A DNA stretch of 64,000 bases, taken from assembly GCF_042433895.1 (NCBI RefSeq), contig NZ_JBHLUA010000012.1:1035702-1099701 (forward strand), given 5' to 3'. The stretch comes from Mesonia maritima (lineage in GTDB: Bacteria; Bacteroidota; Bacteroidia; Flavobacteriales; Flavobacteriaceae). The position numbers and the translations under genes are program-made. Each line of letters begins with the position of its first letter. The stretch's first letter is position 1. The notes under the pieces were generated by a model, which made no database searches, was not told the origin of the DNA, and worked only from the letters and a program-made list of their open reading frames with translations. Shown here piece by piece: positions 26,019 to 33,889 of the stretch.

Positions 26019-26801
26019 ATGAGCAAAAGCATTCAAGTTGAAATTCAGAATAAAGTTGCAAAAATACGTTTAAACCGACCGGAAGTTTTTAACAGCTTCA
26101 ACAGGGGAATGGCACTTTCTTTACAGAAAGAATTAAAAAAATGTGCTGAAAATAAGGAAGTAAGAGCAATTCTACTAACGGGTAACGGAAAAGCATTTTG
26201 TGCTGGTCAAGACTTAAAAGAAGTCACCGATCCCGATTTAAATCCTGGGTTTAAAGCTATTCTAGAAGAACATTACAATCCGATTATTCAACTCATTCGA
26301 TCAATAGAAAAACCAATAGTTGCAGCAGTAAATGGTGTTGCTGCCGGAGCTGGAGCTAATATCGCTTTGGCATGCGATATTGTAGTCGCTTCTGAACACG
26401 CCGCCTTTATTCAGGCTTTCAGTAAAATCGGATTAATTCCCGATAGCGCGGGAACGTTCTTTTTACCGAGATTAATCGGTTTTCAAAAAGCTTCTGCTTT
26501 AGCGATGCTAGGCGATAAAGTTTCTGCGGAAGAAGCGGAAGAACTCGGAATGATTTACAAATATTTTTCAGCGGAAAGTTTTGAAGAAGAAAGCACAAAA
26601 TTAGTCGAAAAACTAGCCAACATGCCCACGCGTGCTTTAGCATTAACAAAAGAAGCGCTCAATCAATCGTTGACTAATAATTTGGAAGAGCAACTAGCAT
26701 TGGAGTCGAAAAATCAAATAGCAGCAGCTTCAACAGCAGATTATAAAGAAGGCGTAAATGCTTTTGTTGAGAAAAGAAAACCTAATTTTAAAGGAGAATA
26801 A
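26019..26801 (+). CDS. paaG: 1,2-epoxyphenylacetyl-CoA isomerase PaaG
   Basis: PaaG is a crotonase-fold isomerase that turns the ring epoxide into the oxepin, and also shifts the double bond of dehydroadipyl-CoA. The 260-residue product has CAGQDL (61-66), the oxyanion-hole segment GVAAGAGA (106-113), the catalytic-type aspartate D142 in GLIPDSAG, and the family C-terminus DYKEGVNAFVEKRKPNFKG. This tail and the D142 context distinguish PaaG from ordinary enoyl-CoA hydratases, which have Glu there. It sits between paaD and paaH. Confidence 0.92.
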   Translation: MSKSIQVEIQNKVAKIRLNRPEVFNSFNRGMALSLQKELKKCAENKEVRAILLTGNGKAFCAGQDLKEVTDPDLNPGFKAILEEHYNPIIQLIRSIEKPIVAAVNGVAAGAGANIALACDIVVASEHAAFIQAFSKIGLIPDSAGTFFLPRLIGFQKASALAMLGDKVSAEEAEELGMIYKYFSAESFEEESTKLVEKLANMPTRALALTKEALNQSLTNNLEEQLALESKNQIAAASTADYKEGVNAFVEKRKPNFKGE

Positions 26802-26819
26802 AAATACAAAAAAGCTGTT

Positions 26820-26890
26820 TCTCTTGAACTTGTTTCAAGGTTTTATCTTAAAATAATAGTATTATGAAATGCTGAATAAAGTTCAGCATT
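26820..26890. repeat. Two REP-like hairpins between paaG and paaH
   Basis: The first is cttgaa-cttgt-ttcaag (26823-26839). The second is aatgctgaa-taaag-ttcagcatt (26868-26890), a perfect 9-base stem. The second matches the hairpin at 14730-14750 in inverted orientation. Confidence 0.65.
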
Positions 26891-26914
26891 CCAGAAAATA
26901 AAAAAATAAAATTA

Positions 26915-28072
26915 ATGAACGTAGGAATAATAGGTTGTGGAACAATGGGAAGCGGAATTGCACAGGTAGCAGCTACTGCTGGTTGTTCTGTAATGGTTTA
27001 CGATACAAAACAAAAAGCATTAGATAACAGTAAAGCAAAACTCGAAAAGGTTTTATTGCGTTTAATTGAAAAAGGAAGAATCGACGAAGCTGAGAAAAAT
27101 AGAATTCAAGGCAATATTTCGTACGAGAATTCTTTAAAAGAGCTAGCAAAAGCAAACTTAACCATAGAAGCGATTGTTGAAAATTTAGAGATAAAACGAA
27201 AAGTTTTTCAAGAATTAGAAAGCTATCAAACACAAGATGCAATTATCGCTTCGAATACTTCTTCATTATCCATTGCTTCCATTGCAGCTTCGTTAAAAAA
27301 TCCAGAACGTGTTATTGGCGTTCACTTTTTTAATCCGGCACCTTTAATGCCATTAGTAGAAATTATTCCGGCTATTCAAACTTCCAAAGAAGTTAAAGAA
27401 AAAGTAGTGAAAATTATATCCGATTGGAAAAAAGTAGGCGTGTTGGCAAAAGATACACCAGGTTTTATTGTCAATCGGGTCGCTCGACCTTTTTACGGAG
27501 AAGCACTCAGAATTCACGAAGAAGGCAAAGCAGATTTCGCCACCATAGATTGGGCGTTAAAAGAATTAGGCGGTTTCCGAATGGGGCCTTTTCAGCTGAT
27601 GGATTTTATTGGAAACGATGTTAATTATACTGTTACTGAGACGGTGTTCAAAGAATTTTATTTCGATCCACGTTACAAACCTTCATTCACTCAAAAACGT
27701 TTAGCCGAAGCGGGTTATCTAGGAAGAAAAACTGGCAAAGGTTTCTATGATTACGGAGAGAACGCGAAAAAAGCCACGCCAACAAAAGATGAAAAACTCG
27801 GAAATGAAATTTTAGATCGTGTATTGGTAATGCTAATTAATGAAGCAGCCGATGCACTTTTCATGAATATTGCCACTGCAAAAGATATCGACCTGGCGAT
27901 GACAAAAGGCGTAAATTATCCAAAAGGACTTTTAGCCTGGGCAAACGAAAAAGGAATCGATTGGTGTGTTAAAAAGATGGATGCACTTTATAACGAATAT
28001 CATGAAGATCGCTACCGTTGTAGTCCATTGTTAAGAAAAATGTCGAAAGAAGGAAATAAATTCAACATTTAA
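26915..28072 (+). CDS. paaH: 3-hydroxyacyl-CoA dehydrogenase PaaH
   Basis: PaaH oxidises 3-hydroxyadipyl-CoA to 3-oxoadipyl-CoA with NAD. The 385-residue product has the NAD site GCGTMGSG (7-14), the substrate-binding and catalytic block VHFFNPAPLMPLVEIIP (about 143-159), KDTPGFIVNRVARPFYGEAL, and two C-terminal helical domains. It is shorter than E. coli PaaH (475 residues) but contains the full NAD and first C-terminal domains plus a second partial one. paaI follows after 17 bases and is probably co-transcribed. Confidence 0.92.
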   Translation: MNVGIIGCGTMGSGIAQVAATAGCSVMVYDTKQKALDNSKAKLEKVLLRLIEKGRIDEAEKNRIQGNISYENSLKELAKANLTIEAIVENLEIKRKVFQELESYQTQDAIIASNTSSLSIASIAASLKNPERVIGVHFFNPAPLMPLVEIIPAIQTSKEVKEKVVKIISDWKKVGVLAKDTPGFIVNRVARPFYGEALRIHEEGKADFATIDWALKELGGFRMGPFQLMDFIGNDVNYTVTETVFKEFYFDPRYKPSFTQKRLAEAGYLGRKTGKGFYDYGENAKKATPTKDEKLGNEILDRVLVMLINEAADALFMNIATAKDIDLAMTKGVNYPKGLLAWANEKGIDWCVKKMDALYNEYHEDRYRCSPLLRKMSKEGNKFNI

Positions 28073-28089
28073 TTTAGTTTGAAATTTGT

Positions 28090-28497
28090 ATGAAAGGAGC
28101 TGAAATTCCAGCACACATGCTTGCTAACGATTCCTTTAGTCAATGGTTAGGAATTGAAATTGTTGAGGTGCGCGAAGGCTATTGTAAAGTAAAAATGACT
28201 TTAAGAAAAGAGATGTTGAATAGCATGAAAAAAGCACATGGCGGCATCACGTATTCATTGGCCGACACCGCTTTTGGTTTCGCTTGCAATACCTTTGGTA
28301 AAAAGGCGGTTTCCATCGAAACCTCGATCAATCATATTGAAGCACTAGAAGAAGGCGATGTTATCACAGCAGAATCTGATGTGAAAAGCCAAAAAAATAA
28401 ATTAGGATTTTATATAGTAGAAATAAAAAAAGAAAATCAACTCGTAGCACTTTTTAAAGGAGTTACCTATAGAACCAGCGCAAATTGGGAAGAGTAA
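28090..28497 (+). CDS. paaI: Hydroxyphenylacetyl-CoA thioesterase PaaI
   Basis: PaaI is a hotdog-fold thioesterase that frees CoA from dead-end hydroxylated phenylacetyl-CoA. The 135-residue product has HGG at 50-52 and the catalytic-type aspartate D59 in YSLADTAFGFACN. The N-terminal MLANDSFSQWLGIEIVEVRE is characteristic of PaaI. The length matches the family (about 140). It follows paaH by 17 bases and is followed by a 105-bp dispersed element, which separates it from the thiolase gene. Confidence 0.92.
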   Translation: MKGAEIPAHMLANDSFSQWLGIEIVEVREGYCKVKMTLRKEMLNSMKKAHGGITYSLADTAFGFACNTFGKKAVSIETSINHIEALEEGDVITAESDVKSQKNKLGFYIVEIKKENQLVALFKGVTYRTSANWEE

Positions 28498-28504
28498 ACA
28501 AATA

Positions 28505-28609
28505 AGTTGGACGCAACCCTAACGGGTCGGGCTCTCGCAAGTCGCTTTTTTCAATTCCTTTTTAGGGAGGAATTGAAAAAGAGCTTCAACAAATTGCTCC
28601 ATCCCTTGC
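28505..28609 (+). repeat. Dispersed ~100-bp element, copy B
   Basis: It begins gttggacgcaaccctaacgg then gtcgggctctcgc, and ends near ccatcccttgct. The middle is a long hairpin (caattcct ... aggaattg with flanking T and A runs). It shares gggtcgggct and tcgca/gagtcgctttttt-like segments with copy C (41390-41486). It lies between paaI and paaJ. Confidence 0.65.
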
Positions 28610-28708
28610 TCAAAAATAGAGACAAATTTGAAATTGTAAAATATTGATAATGGAAGAAGTATATTTTTTATTTTACATTCAACATAAATAATTCAAAATT
28701 TTAAGTAA

Positions 28709-29911
28709 ATGAACACATATATCATAGACGGCATCAGAACGCCCATCGGAAATTACAAAGGAACTTTATCTCCGGTAAGAGCAGATGATTTAGGTGCTTT
28801 AGTCATTAAAGAAATCGTTAAACGCAATCCGAATATTCCAAAAGAAGCTTACGATGATGTTATTTTAGGTTGTGCTAATCAAGCCGGAGAAGACAATCGA
28901 AACGTTGCGAGAATGTGTTCGTTATTAGCGGGCTTACCATATTCTGTTCCGGGAGAAACCGTAAACAGACTTTGTAGTAGTGGACTTTCAGCGATTATTC
29001 ACGCCAATCGTGCGATAAAAGCCGGAGACGGAGATTTATTTATTTCCGGTGGTGTAGAACATATGACGCGTGGTCCTTACGCGATTGCCAAACCTTCCAG
29101 CGCTTTTGGAAACGATGCTAAAATGTACGATACAAGTTTTGGTTGGCGTTTTGTGAATCTAAAAATGCATGAAATGTATGGCACCGATGGAATGGGTGTA
29201 ACCGCAGAAAACTTGGTCGATAAATATAAAATTTCCAGAGAAGATCAAGATGCTTTTGCCTATTGGAGCCAGATGAAAGCAACCAAGGCCCAAGAAAACG
29301 GAAGATTAGGTAAAGAAATCGTCACGGTAGAAATTCCGCAGCGAAAAAAAGATCCGATTCAATTCAGCACAGATGAATTCGTAAAGCCGAAAACTTCTAA
29401 AGAAATTCTAGCAAAATTACGTCCGGCTTTCAGAAAAGACGGAAGCGTAACCGCAGGGAATTCTTCAGGGTTAAATGATGGCGCCGCGGCAACTATTGTA
29501 GCTTCAGAAAAAGCCGTAGAAAAATATGGTCTAAAACCAATGGCAAAAATTTTAAGTTCAGCGGTAGTAGGAGTAGAACCGAGAATTATGGGAATTGGTC
29601 CTGTAGAAGCGTCAAACAAAGCTTTGAAAAAAGCCGGACTAACGATGGACGATATGGACGTCATTGAATTAAATGAAGCTTTTGCCGCACAGTCGTTAGC
29701 GTGTACAAGAGCTTGGGGTTTAAAAGATGACGATCCCAGATTAAATCCAAACGGCGGAGCGATTGCAATTGGTCATCCACTTGGTGTTACTGGAGCTAGA
29801 TTAGCGAATTCTGCTGCTCTAGAATTGCAAATCACCGGAAAAAAATATGCGTTAATAACAATGTGTGTTGGGGTTGGCCAAGGTTATGCTGCTGTAATAG
29901 AACGTGTTTAA
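28709..29911 (+). CDS. paaJ: 3-oxoadipyl-CoA thiolase PaaJ
   Basis: PaaJ cleaves 3-oxoadipyl-CoA to acetyl-CoA and succinyl-CoA, the last step of the pathway. The 400-residue product has nucleophile C89 in NRLCSSGLSAI, the segment GGVEHMTRGPYA, and the C-terminal catalytic blocks GGAIAIGHPLGVTGAR and MCVGVGQGYA. The length is typical of PaaJ/PcaF thiolases. A 211-base gap containing dispersed element B precedes it, but I see no clear promoter there. paaZ starts 11 bases after its stop. Confidence 0.93.
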   Translation: MNTYIIDGIRTPIGNYKGTLSPVRADDLGALVIKEIVKRNPNIPKEAYDDVILGCANQAGEDNRNVARMCSLLAGLPYSVPGETVNRLCSSGLSAIIHANRAIKAGDGDLFISGGVEHMTRGPYAIAKPSSAFGNDAKMYDTSFGWRFVNLKMHEMYGTDGMGVTAENLVDKYKISREDQDAFAYWSQMKATKAQENGRLGKEIVTVEIPQRKKDPIQFSTDEFVKPKTSKEILAKLRPAFRKDGSVTAGNSSGLNDGAAATIVASEKAVEKYGLKPMAKILSSAVVGVEPRIMGIGPVEASNKALKKAGLTMDDMDVIELNEAFAAQSLACTRAWGLKDDDPRLNPNGGAIAIGHPLGVTGARLANSAALELQITGKKYALITMCVGVGQGYAAVIERV

Positions 29912-29922
29912 AAAATAAAAAG

Positions 29923-32460
29923 ATGCAAAAAGTACAACATTATATACAAGGACAATGGATTGACGGGCAAGGAGAAGGAAATCCTATTTTCGATTCCGTC
30001 ACCGGAGAACATTTTACCAACGTAACCACGGAAGGAATCGATGTGCCTGAAGTTTTACAATACGGAAGAACAAAAGGCGATACGCTTCGGAAAATGACCT
30101 TTATTGAACGTGGAAATATGCTGAAGAAATTAGCTTTTCACCTTCAAAAACACAAGCGTACTTTTTATGATATTAGTTTTAAAACCGGTGCGACAAAAAT
30201 AGATAGTTGGGTCGACATTGAAGGAGGATTCGGAAATCTTTTTGCCAATGCTTCTTTACGTAAACTATTTCCTAATCAGCCATATCACGTAGAAGGAGAA
30301 CCAATCGATTTATCGCGTGGAGGTCGTTTTATGGCACATCATATTATGGTTCCAAAAACCGGTGTAGCCGTTCATATTAACGCTTTTAATTTCCCGGTGT
30401 GGGGGATGTTAGAAAAATGTGCGGTAAATTGGATGGCAGGAGTTCCCGCGGTCGTTTTACCGGCACCGCAAAGTGCTTATCTAACCGAAGCGGTAGTGAA
30501 AGTTATTATTGAATCTGGAATTTTACCAGAAGGTGCTTTGCAATTAATCAGTGGAACCCGAAAAGATATTTTGGATACGGTAGAATCACAAGATATTGTC
30601 ACTTTTACCGGTTCGGCTTCAACCGGCCGAAAACTGAAAACACATCCGCGTTTAATAGAAGAATCTGTACCTTTTACCATGGAAGCCGATTCGTTGAATG
30701 CTTCTATTTTAGGAGAAGATGCAAAACCTGGGACTCCAGAATTTGATCTCTTTATTAAAGAAGTTCGGAATGAAATGACTTCAAAATGTGGACAAAAATG
30801 TACGGCCATCCGAAGAATCATCGTTCCGCAAAACCTCATGGAAGACGTTCAAATCGCATTAGGTAAGGCTTTAGATAAAGTGACTTATGGAGATCCGCGT
30901 TTAAAGGAAGTCCGTATGGGAACTTTAATCGATAAAAAACAAGTCGAAGCCGTAAAAAATAGTGTCCAAGAAATCGCGAAAACCGCCGAAATAGTATATG
31001 GTGATTTTGAAAATGGAAAAGCGGTAGGCGCTGATTTTGAAAAAGGAGCGTTCATTAAACCAATTTTACTTCGTGAAAATGATCCGTTTACCAATCATGC
31101 GGCTCATATTACTGAAGCTTTTGGTCCGGTAAGTACGTTAATGCCTTATAAAAGTTTAGATCAAGCGGTTGAATTATCCAGAATGGGAAGAGGTTCCTTA
31201 GTGAGTTCTATTGCTACAAATGATGATAAAATCGCTAAAGATTATACAATTCGAGCTGCTACACATCACGGTAGAATTTTAGTTTTAAATCGGGAAAGTG
31301 CTAAGCAAAGTACAGGTCACGGTTCTCCGTTACCTAATCTTATTCACGGTGGTCCGGGTCGTGCCGGAGGTGGAGAAGAAATGGGTGGCGTTCGCGGAAT
31401 TAAGCACTATTTACAGCGTTGTGCCGTACAAGGTTCGCCTACTACATTAACAGAAATTACGGGAATTTATCAACCGAATGCTGATTATAAAGAAGCAGAA
31501 AAACATCCGTTTGCCTATCATTGGGAAGATATCGAAGCGGGAATGTCATTAAAAACGCATAGCCGAACCCTTACCGATACTGATATTATCAACTTCGGAA
31601 ATTTAACTTGGGATCATTTTTATGCGCACACCGATATTACTTCACTTGAAGGAAGTATTTTTGAGCAACGTACCGCACACGGCTATTTCATTATTTCCGC
31701 GGCAGCGGGATTATTCGTTTATCCAAATAAAGGACCGGTTGCGGCAAATTATGGTTTAGAAGAAATCCGTTTTTTACGTCCACTTTATCATAACGATACC
31801 ATTCATGTTCGATTAACATGTAAACAAAAAATCGATCGAGATCAAAAAGGAAAAGAATTACCAAGCGGAATTGTAAAATGGTATGTAGAAGTTTTTGATA
31901 CAGATGTAACCAAAGGAAATATTCCAGAAAGTGAAAAAGAGGAAAAAGAAGCCCTAGTTGCCATTGCGACTATTTTAACCATGGTTCAGAAAAAACAAAC
32001 TACTTTTAAAGAAATTACCGATCAGGTTTTTGAAAACGCACTTCATAAACTTACTGAAGATACAAAACCGGAATGGGGAATTATGACCCCGCAACATATG
32101 GTAGAACATTTAGAGGCTAGTTATCGAATTGCTTCTGGGGAAATTCAAGATTTTGAAATCTCCACTCCTAAAAAATATTTAGATGACGTTAAGGAAACCT
32201 TATACAATTACGAACCAATGCCTAAAAATTATAATTTTCCATTTTATAAAGAAGGCGAATTATTCAGTTTAAAGCACGAAGATTTAGCTATGGCTAAACA
32301 AAAGTTGAAAGAAGCTAAAAAGCAATACGAAAACTTTTTTGTTGAAAATTCCGAGGCGGTTACTAAAAATGCAGTTTTTGGAGAATTAACCAAATTCGAG
32401 TGGAAATTATTACACAGAAAACACCTCAATCACCACTTTAAACAATTCGGAATTTTATAA
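29923..32460 (+). CDS. paaZ: Oxepin-CoA hydrolase/dehydrogenase PaaZ with extra C-terminal domain
   Basis: PaaZ opens the oxepin ring (MaoC-type hydratase domain) and oxidises the resulting aldehyde (NADP aldehyde dehydrogenase domain). The 845-residue product has the dehydrogenase domain first (about 1-520; E254 in MEADSLNA and C293 in GQKCTAIRR). The MaoC domain follows (about 530-680; D564 and H569 in WDHFYAHTD). These agree with E. coli E256/C295 and D561/H566. E. coli PaaZ has 681 residues; here about 160 more follow. The extension contains GIMTPQHMVEHLEASYRIASG (about 722-742) and LLHRKHLNHHFKQFG at the end, resembling a DUF1569/DinB-like four-helix domain. ATG 29923 was chosen; an earlier in-frame start at 29863 overlaps paaJ. 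Confidence 0.94.
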   Translation: MQKVQHYIQGQWIDGQGEGNPIFDSVTGEHFTNVTTEGIDVPEVLQYGRTKGDTLRKMTFIERGNMLKKLAFHLQKHKRTFYDISFKTGATKIDSWVDIEGGFGNLFANASLRKLFPNQPYHVEGEPIDLSRGGRFMAHHIMVPKTGVAVHINAFNFPVWGMLEKCAVNWMAGVPAVVLPAPQSAYLTEAVVKVIIESGILPEGALQLISGTRKDILDTVESQDIVTFTGSASTGRKLKTHPRLIEESVPFTMEADSLNASILGEDAKPGTPEFDLFIKEVRNEMTSKCGQKCTAIRRIIVPQNLMEDVQIALGKALDKVTYGDPRLKEVRMGTLIDKKQVEAVKNSVQEIAKTAEIVYGDFENGKAVGADFEKGAFIKPILLRENDPFTNHAAHITEAFGPVSTLMPYKSLDQAVELSRMGRGSLVSSIATNDDKIAKDYTIRAATHHGRILVLNRESAKQSTGHGSPLPNLIHGGPGRAGGGEEMGGVRGIKHYLQRCAVQGSPTTLTEITGIYQPNADYKEAEKHPFAYHWEDIEAGMSLKTHSRTLTDTDIINFGNLTWDHFYAHTDITSLEGSIFEQRTAHGYFIISAAAGLFVYPNKGPVAANYGLEEIRFLRPLYHNDTIHVRLTCKQKIDRDQKGKELPSGIVKWYVEVFDTDVTKGNIPESEKEEKEALVAIATILTMVQKKQTTFKEITDQVFENALHKLTEDTKPEWGIMTPQHMVEHLEASYRIASGEIQDFEISTPKKYLDDVKETLYNYEPMPKNYNFPFYKEGELFSLKHEDLAMAKQKLKEAKKQYENFFVENSEAVTKNAVFGELTKFEWKLLHRKHLNHHFKQFGIL

Positions 32461-32489
32461 ATTTATTGTTCAATTTAAAAACTTAAGTT

Positions 32490-33242
32490 TTGACAGAACC
32501 ATACGTAAAACAAGATATAGAAAATAAAATCGCTACGATAGAATTTTTTCATCCGGCACACAATTCGTTACCGGGGAATATTTTGGCACAACTCGCCGAT
32601 AATATCACTGAAGCCGGTAAAAATGATGAAATTTTAGTAATCATTTTAAAAAGTGGCGGAGAAAGAACGTTTTGTGCCGGAGCGAGTTTTAAAGAATTAA
32701 TTTCTATTGAAAACGAACAAGAAGGAGAGAAATTCTTTAGCGGCTTTGCCAATGTAATTAACGCAATGCGCAAATGTCCTAAATTCATCATCGGTCGCGT
32801 ACAAGGAAAAACCGTTGGTGGCGGAGTCGGTTTAGCTTCCGCGATGGATTATTGTATGGCTACAAAATACGCAGCCATCAAATTGAGCGAATTAAATTTA
32901 GGGATTGGCCCTTTTGTAGTTGGTCCGGCGGTACAACGTAAAATTGGCGCCAGCGGAATGTCACAAATCGCTATCGATGCCAATTCATTTTATTCACCAG
33001 AATGGGCAAAACGAAAAGGTTTGTATGCAAAAGTTTTCAGTTCTACTGAAGAATTAGACGACGAAGTTCAAGCCTTAGCCGAACAACTTTGCGGTTATAA
33101 TCCTGAAGCGGTGAAAGAAATGAAACAAATGTTCTGGCGTGGAACAGAAGATTGGGACGAACTTTTACAAGAACGTGCAAAAATCAGTGGTAGATTAGTA
33201 CTTTCATCATTTACAAAAGAAAAATTAGAACGTTTTAAATAA
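32490..33242 (+). CDS. Enoyl-CoA hydratase/isomerase family protein (probable PaaF role), TTG start
   Basis: The 250-residue crotonase-fold product has FCAGASFKEL (about 61-70), the oxyanion segment GKTVGGGVGLASAMDY (about 109-124) and SELNLGIGPFVVGPAV. In this position it could supply the 2,3-dehydroadipyl-CoA hydratase (PaaF) step, but it is diverged, with GI-GPF where hydratases have the catalytic Glu region, so the role is inferred. The start must be TTG 32490: an in-frame TAA lies two codons upstream (32484-32486), and the next in-frame ATG is about 90 codons in, which would remove the fold. Its stop overlaps the ATG of paaY (TAATG). Confidence 0.85.
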   Translation: MTEPYVKQDIENKIATIEFFHPAHNSLPGNILAQLADNITEAGKNDEILVIILKSGGERTFCAGASFKELISIENEQEGEKFFSGFANVINAMRKCPKFIIGRVQGKTVGGGVGLASAMDYCMATKYAAIKLSELNLGIGPFVVGPAVQRKIGASGMSQIAIDANSFYSPEWAKRKGLYAKVFSSTEELDDEVQALAEQLCGYNPEAVKEMKQMFWRGTEDWDELLQERAKISGRLVLSSFTKEKLERFK

Positions 33243-33838
33243 TGATTTACAGCTTCAAAGGGCATATTCCGGTCATTCAAGAAAGCAGTTTTGTTCACCC
33301 ACTAGCGGCAGTAACCGGTAATGTAATTATTGGAGAAAATTGTTATATCGGTCCGGGAGCTGCAATTCGTGGCGATTGGGGCGAAATTATTTTAGAAGAT
33401 GGCGTAAATGTACAGGAAAACTGCACCGTTCATATGTTTCCAGGGAAAAGTATTAAGCTGAAAAAAGGAGCGCATGTAGGTCACGGGGCAATTATTCACG
33501 GTGCCAATTTGGGTGAAAATTGTTTAATTGGTATGAATTCTGTTATTATGGATGATGCTGAAATTGGCGACGAATCGATTGTAGGAGCGATGGTTTTTGT
33601 GAAAGCAGAAACCAAAATTCCGAAGCGAAGTTTAGTAGTGGGAAATCCCGGGAAAGTCATTAAAGAAGTTTCCGATGAAATGATTGCATGGAAAACAGCC
33701 GGAACTAAATTATATCAGCGTCTACCTAGCGATTGTCACGAAAGTCTGAAAGAAGTAAAACCGCTAAGGGAACTTCCTAAAAACCGCCCCGTACAAGAAG
33801 ATTTTTACAAGACTTTAAATGAGTTTAAAAAGAAATAA
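33242..33838 (+). CDS. paaY: Hexapeptide-repeat thioesterase PaaY
   Basis: The 198-residue product is a left-handed beta-helix (gamma-class carbonic anhydrase fold) protein. Its N-terminus (VIQESSFVHPLAAVTGNVII) and C-terminal helix (MIAWKTAGTKLYQRL, then VKPLRELPKNRP) match PaaY specifically; E. coli PaaY has 196 residues. PaaY hydrolyses CoA thioesters that would inhibit the pathway. Metal-site histidines are present (VHMFPG region, VGHGAIIHG). It overlaps the preceding gene by one base, giving coupled translation, and is the last recognisable paa gene. A small inverted repeat (33846-33864) separates it from the E2 gene. Confidence 0.92.
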   Translation: MIYSFKGHIPVIQESSFVHPLAAVTGNVIIGENCYIGPGAAIRGDWGEIILEDGVNVQENCTVHMFPGKSIKLKKGAHVGHGAIIHGANLGENCLIGMNSVIMDDAEIGDESIVGAMVFVKAETKIPKRSLVVGNPGKVIKEVSDEMIAWKTAGTKLYQRLPSDCHESLKEVKPLRELPKNRPVQEDFYKTLNEFKKK

Positions 33839-33845
33839 GAATTTC

Positions 33846-33864
33846 AATTCAATTAGATTGAATT
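33846..33864. repeat. Small inverted repeat between paaY and the E2 gene
   Basis: aattcaat-tag-attgaatt is a perfect 8-base inverted repeat without a T run. It could be a hairpin or an operator and sits 26 bases before the E2 start. Confidence 0.4.
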
Positions 33865-33889
33865 TATTCCTGAAATAGGAAAATATATT

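Noticed and set aside
27424..27624. Plus-strand ORF inside paaH in another frame
   Set aside because: It is fully overlapped by the clear paaH frame, Arg-rich, with no independent signals.
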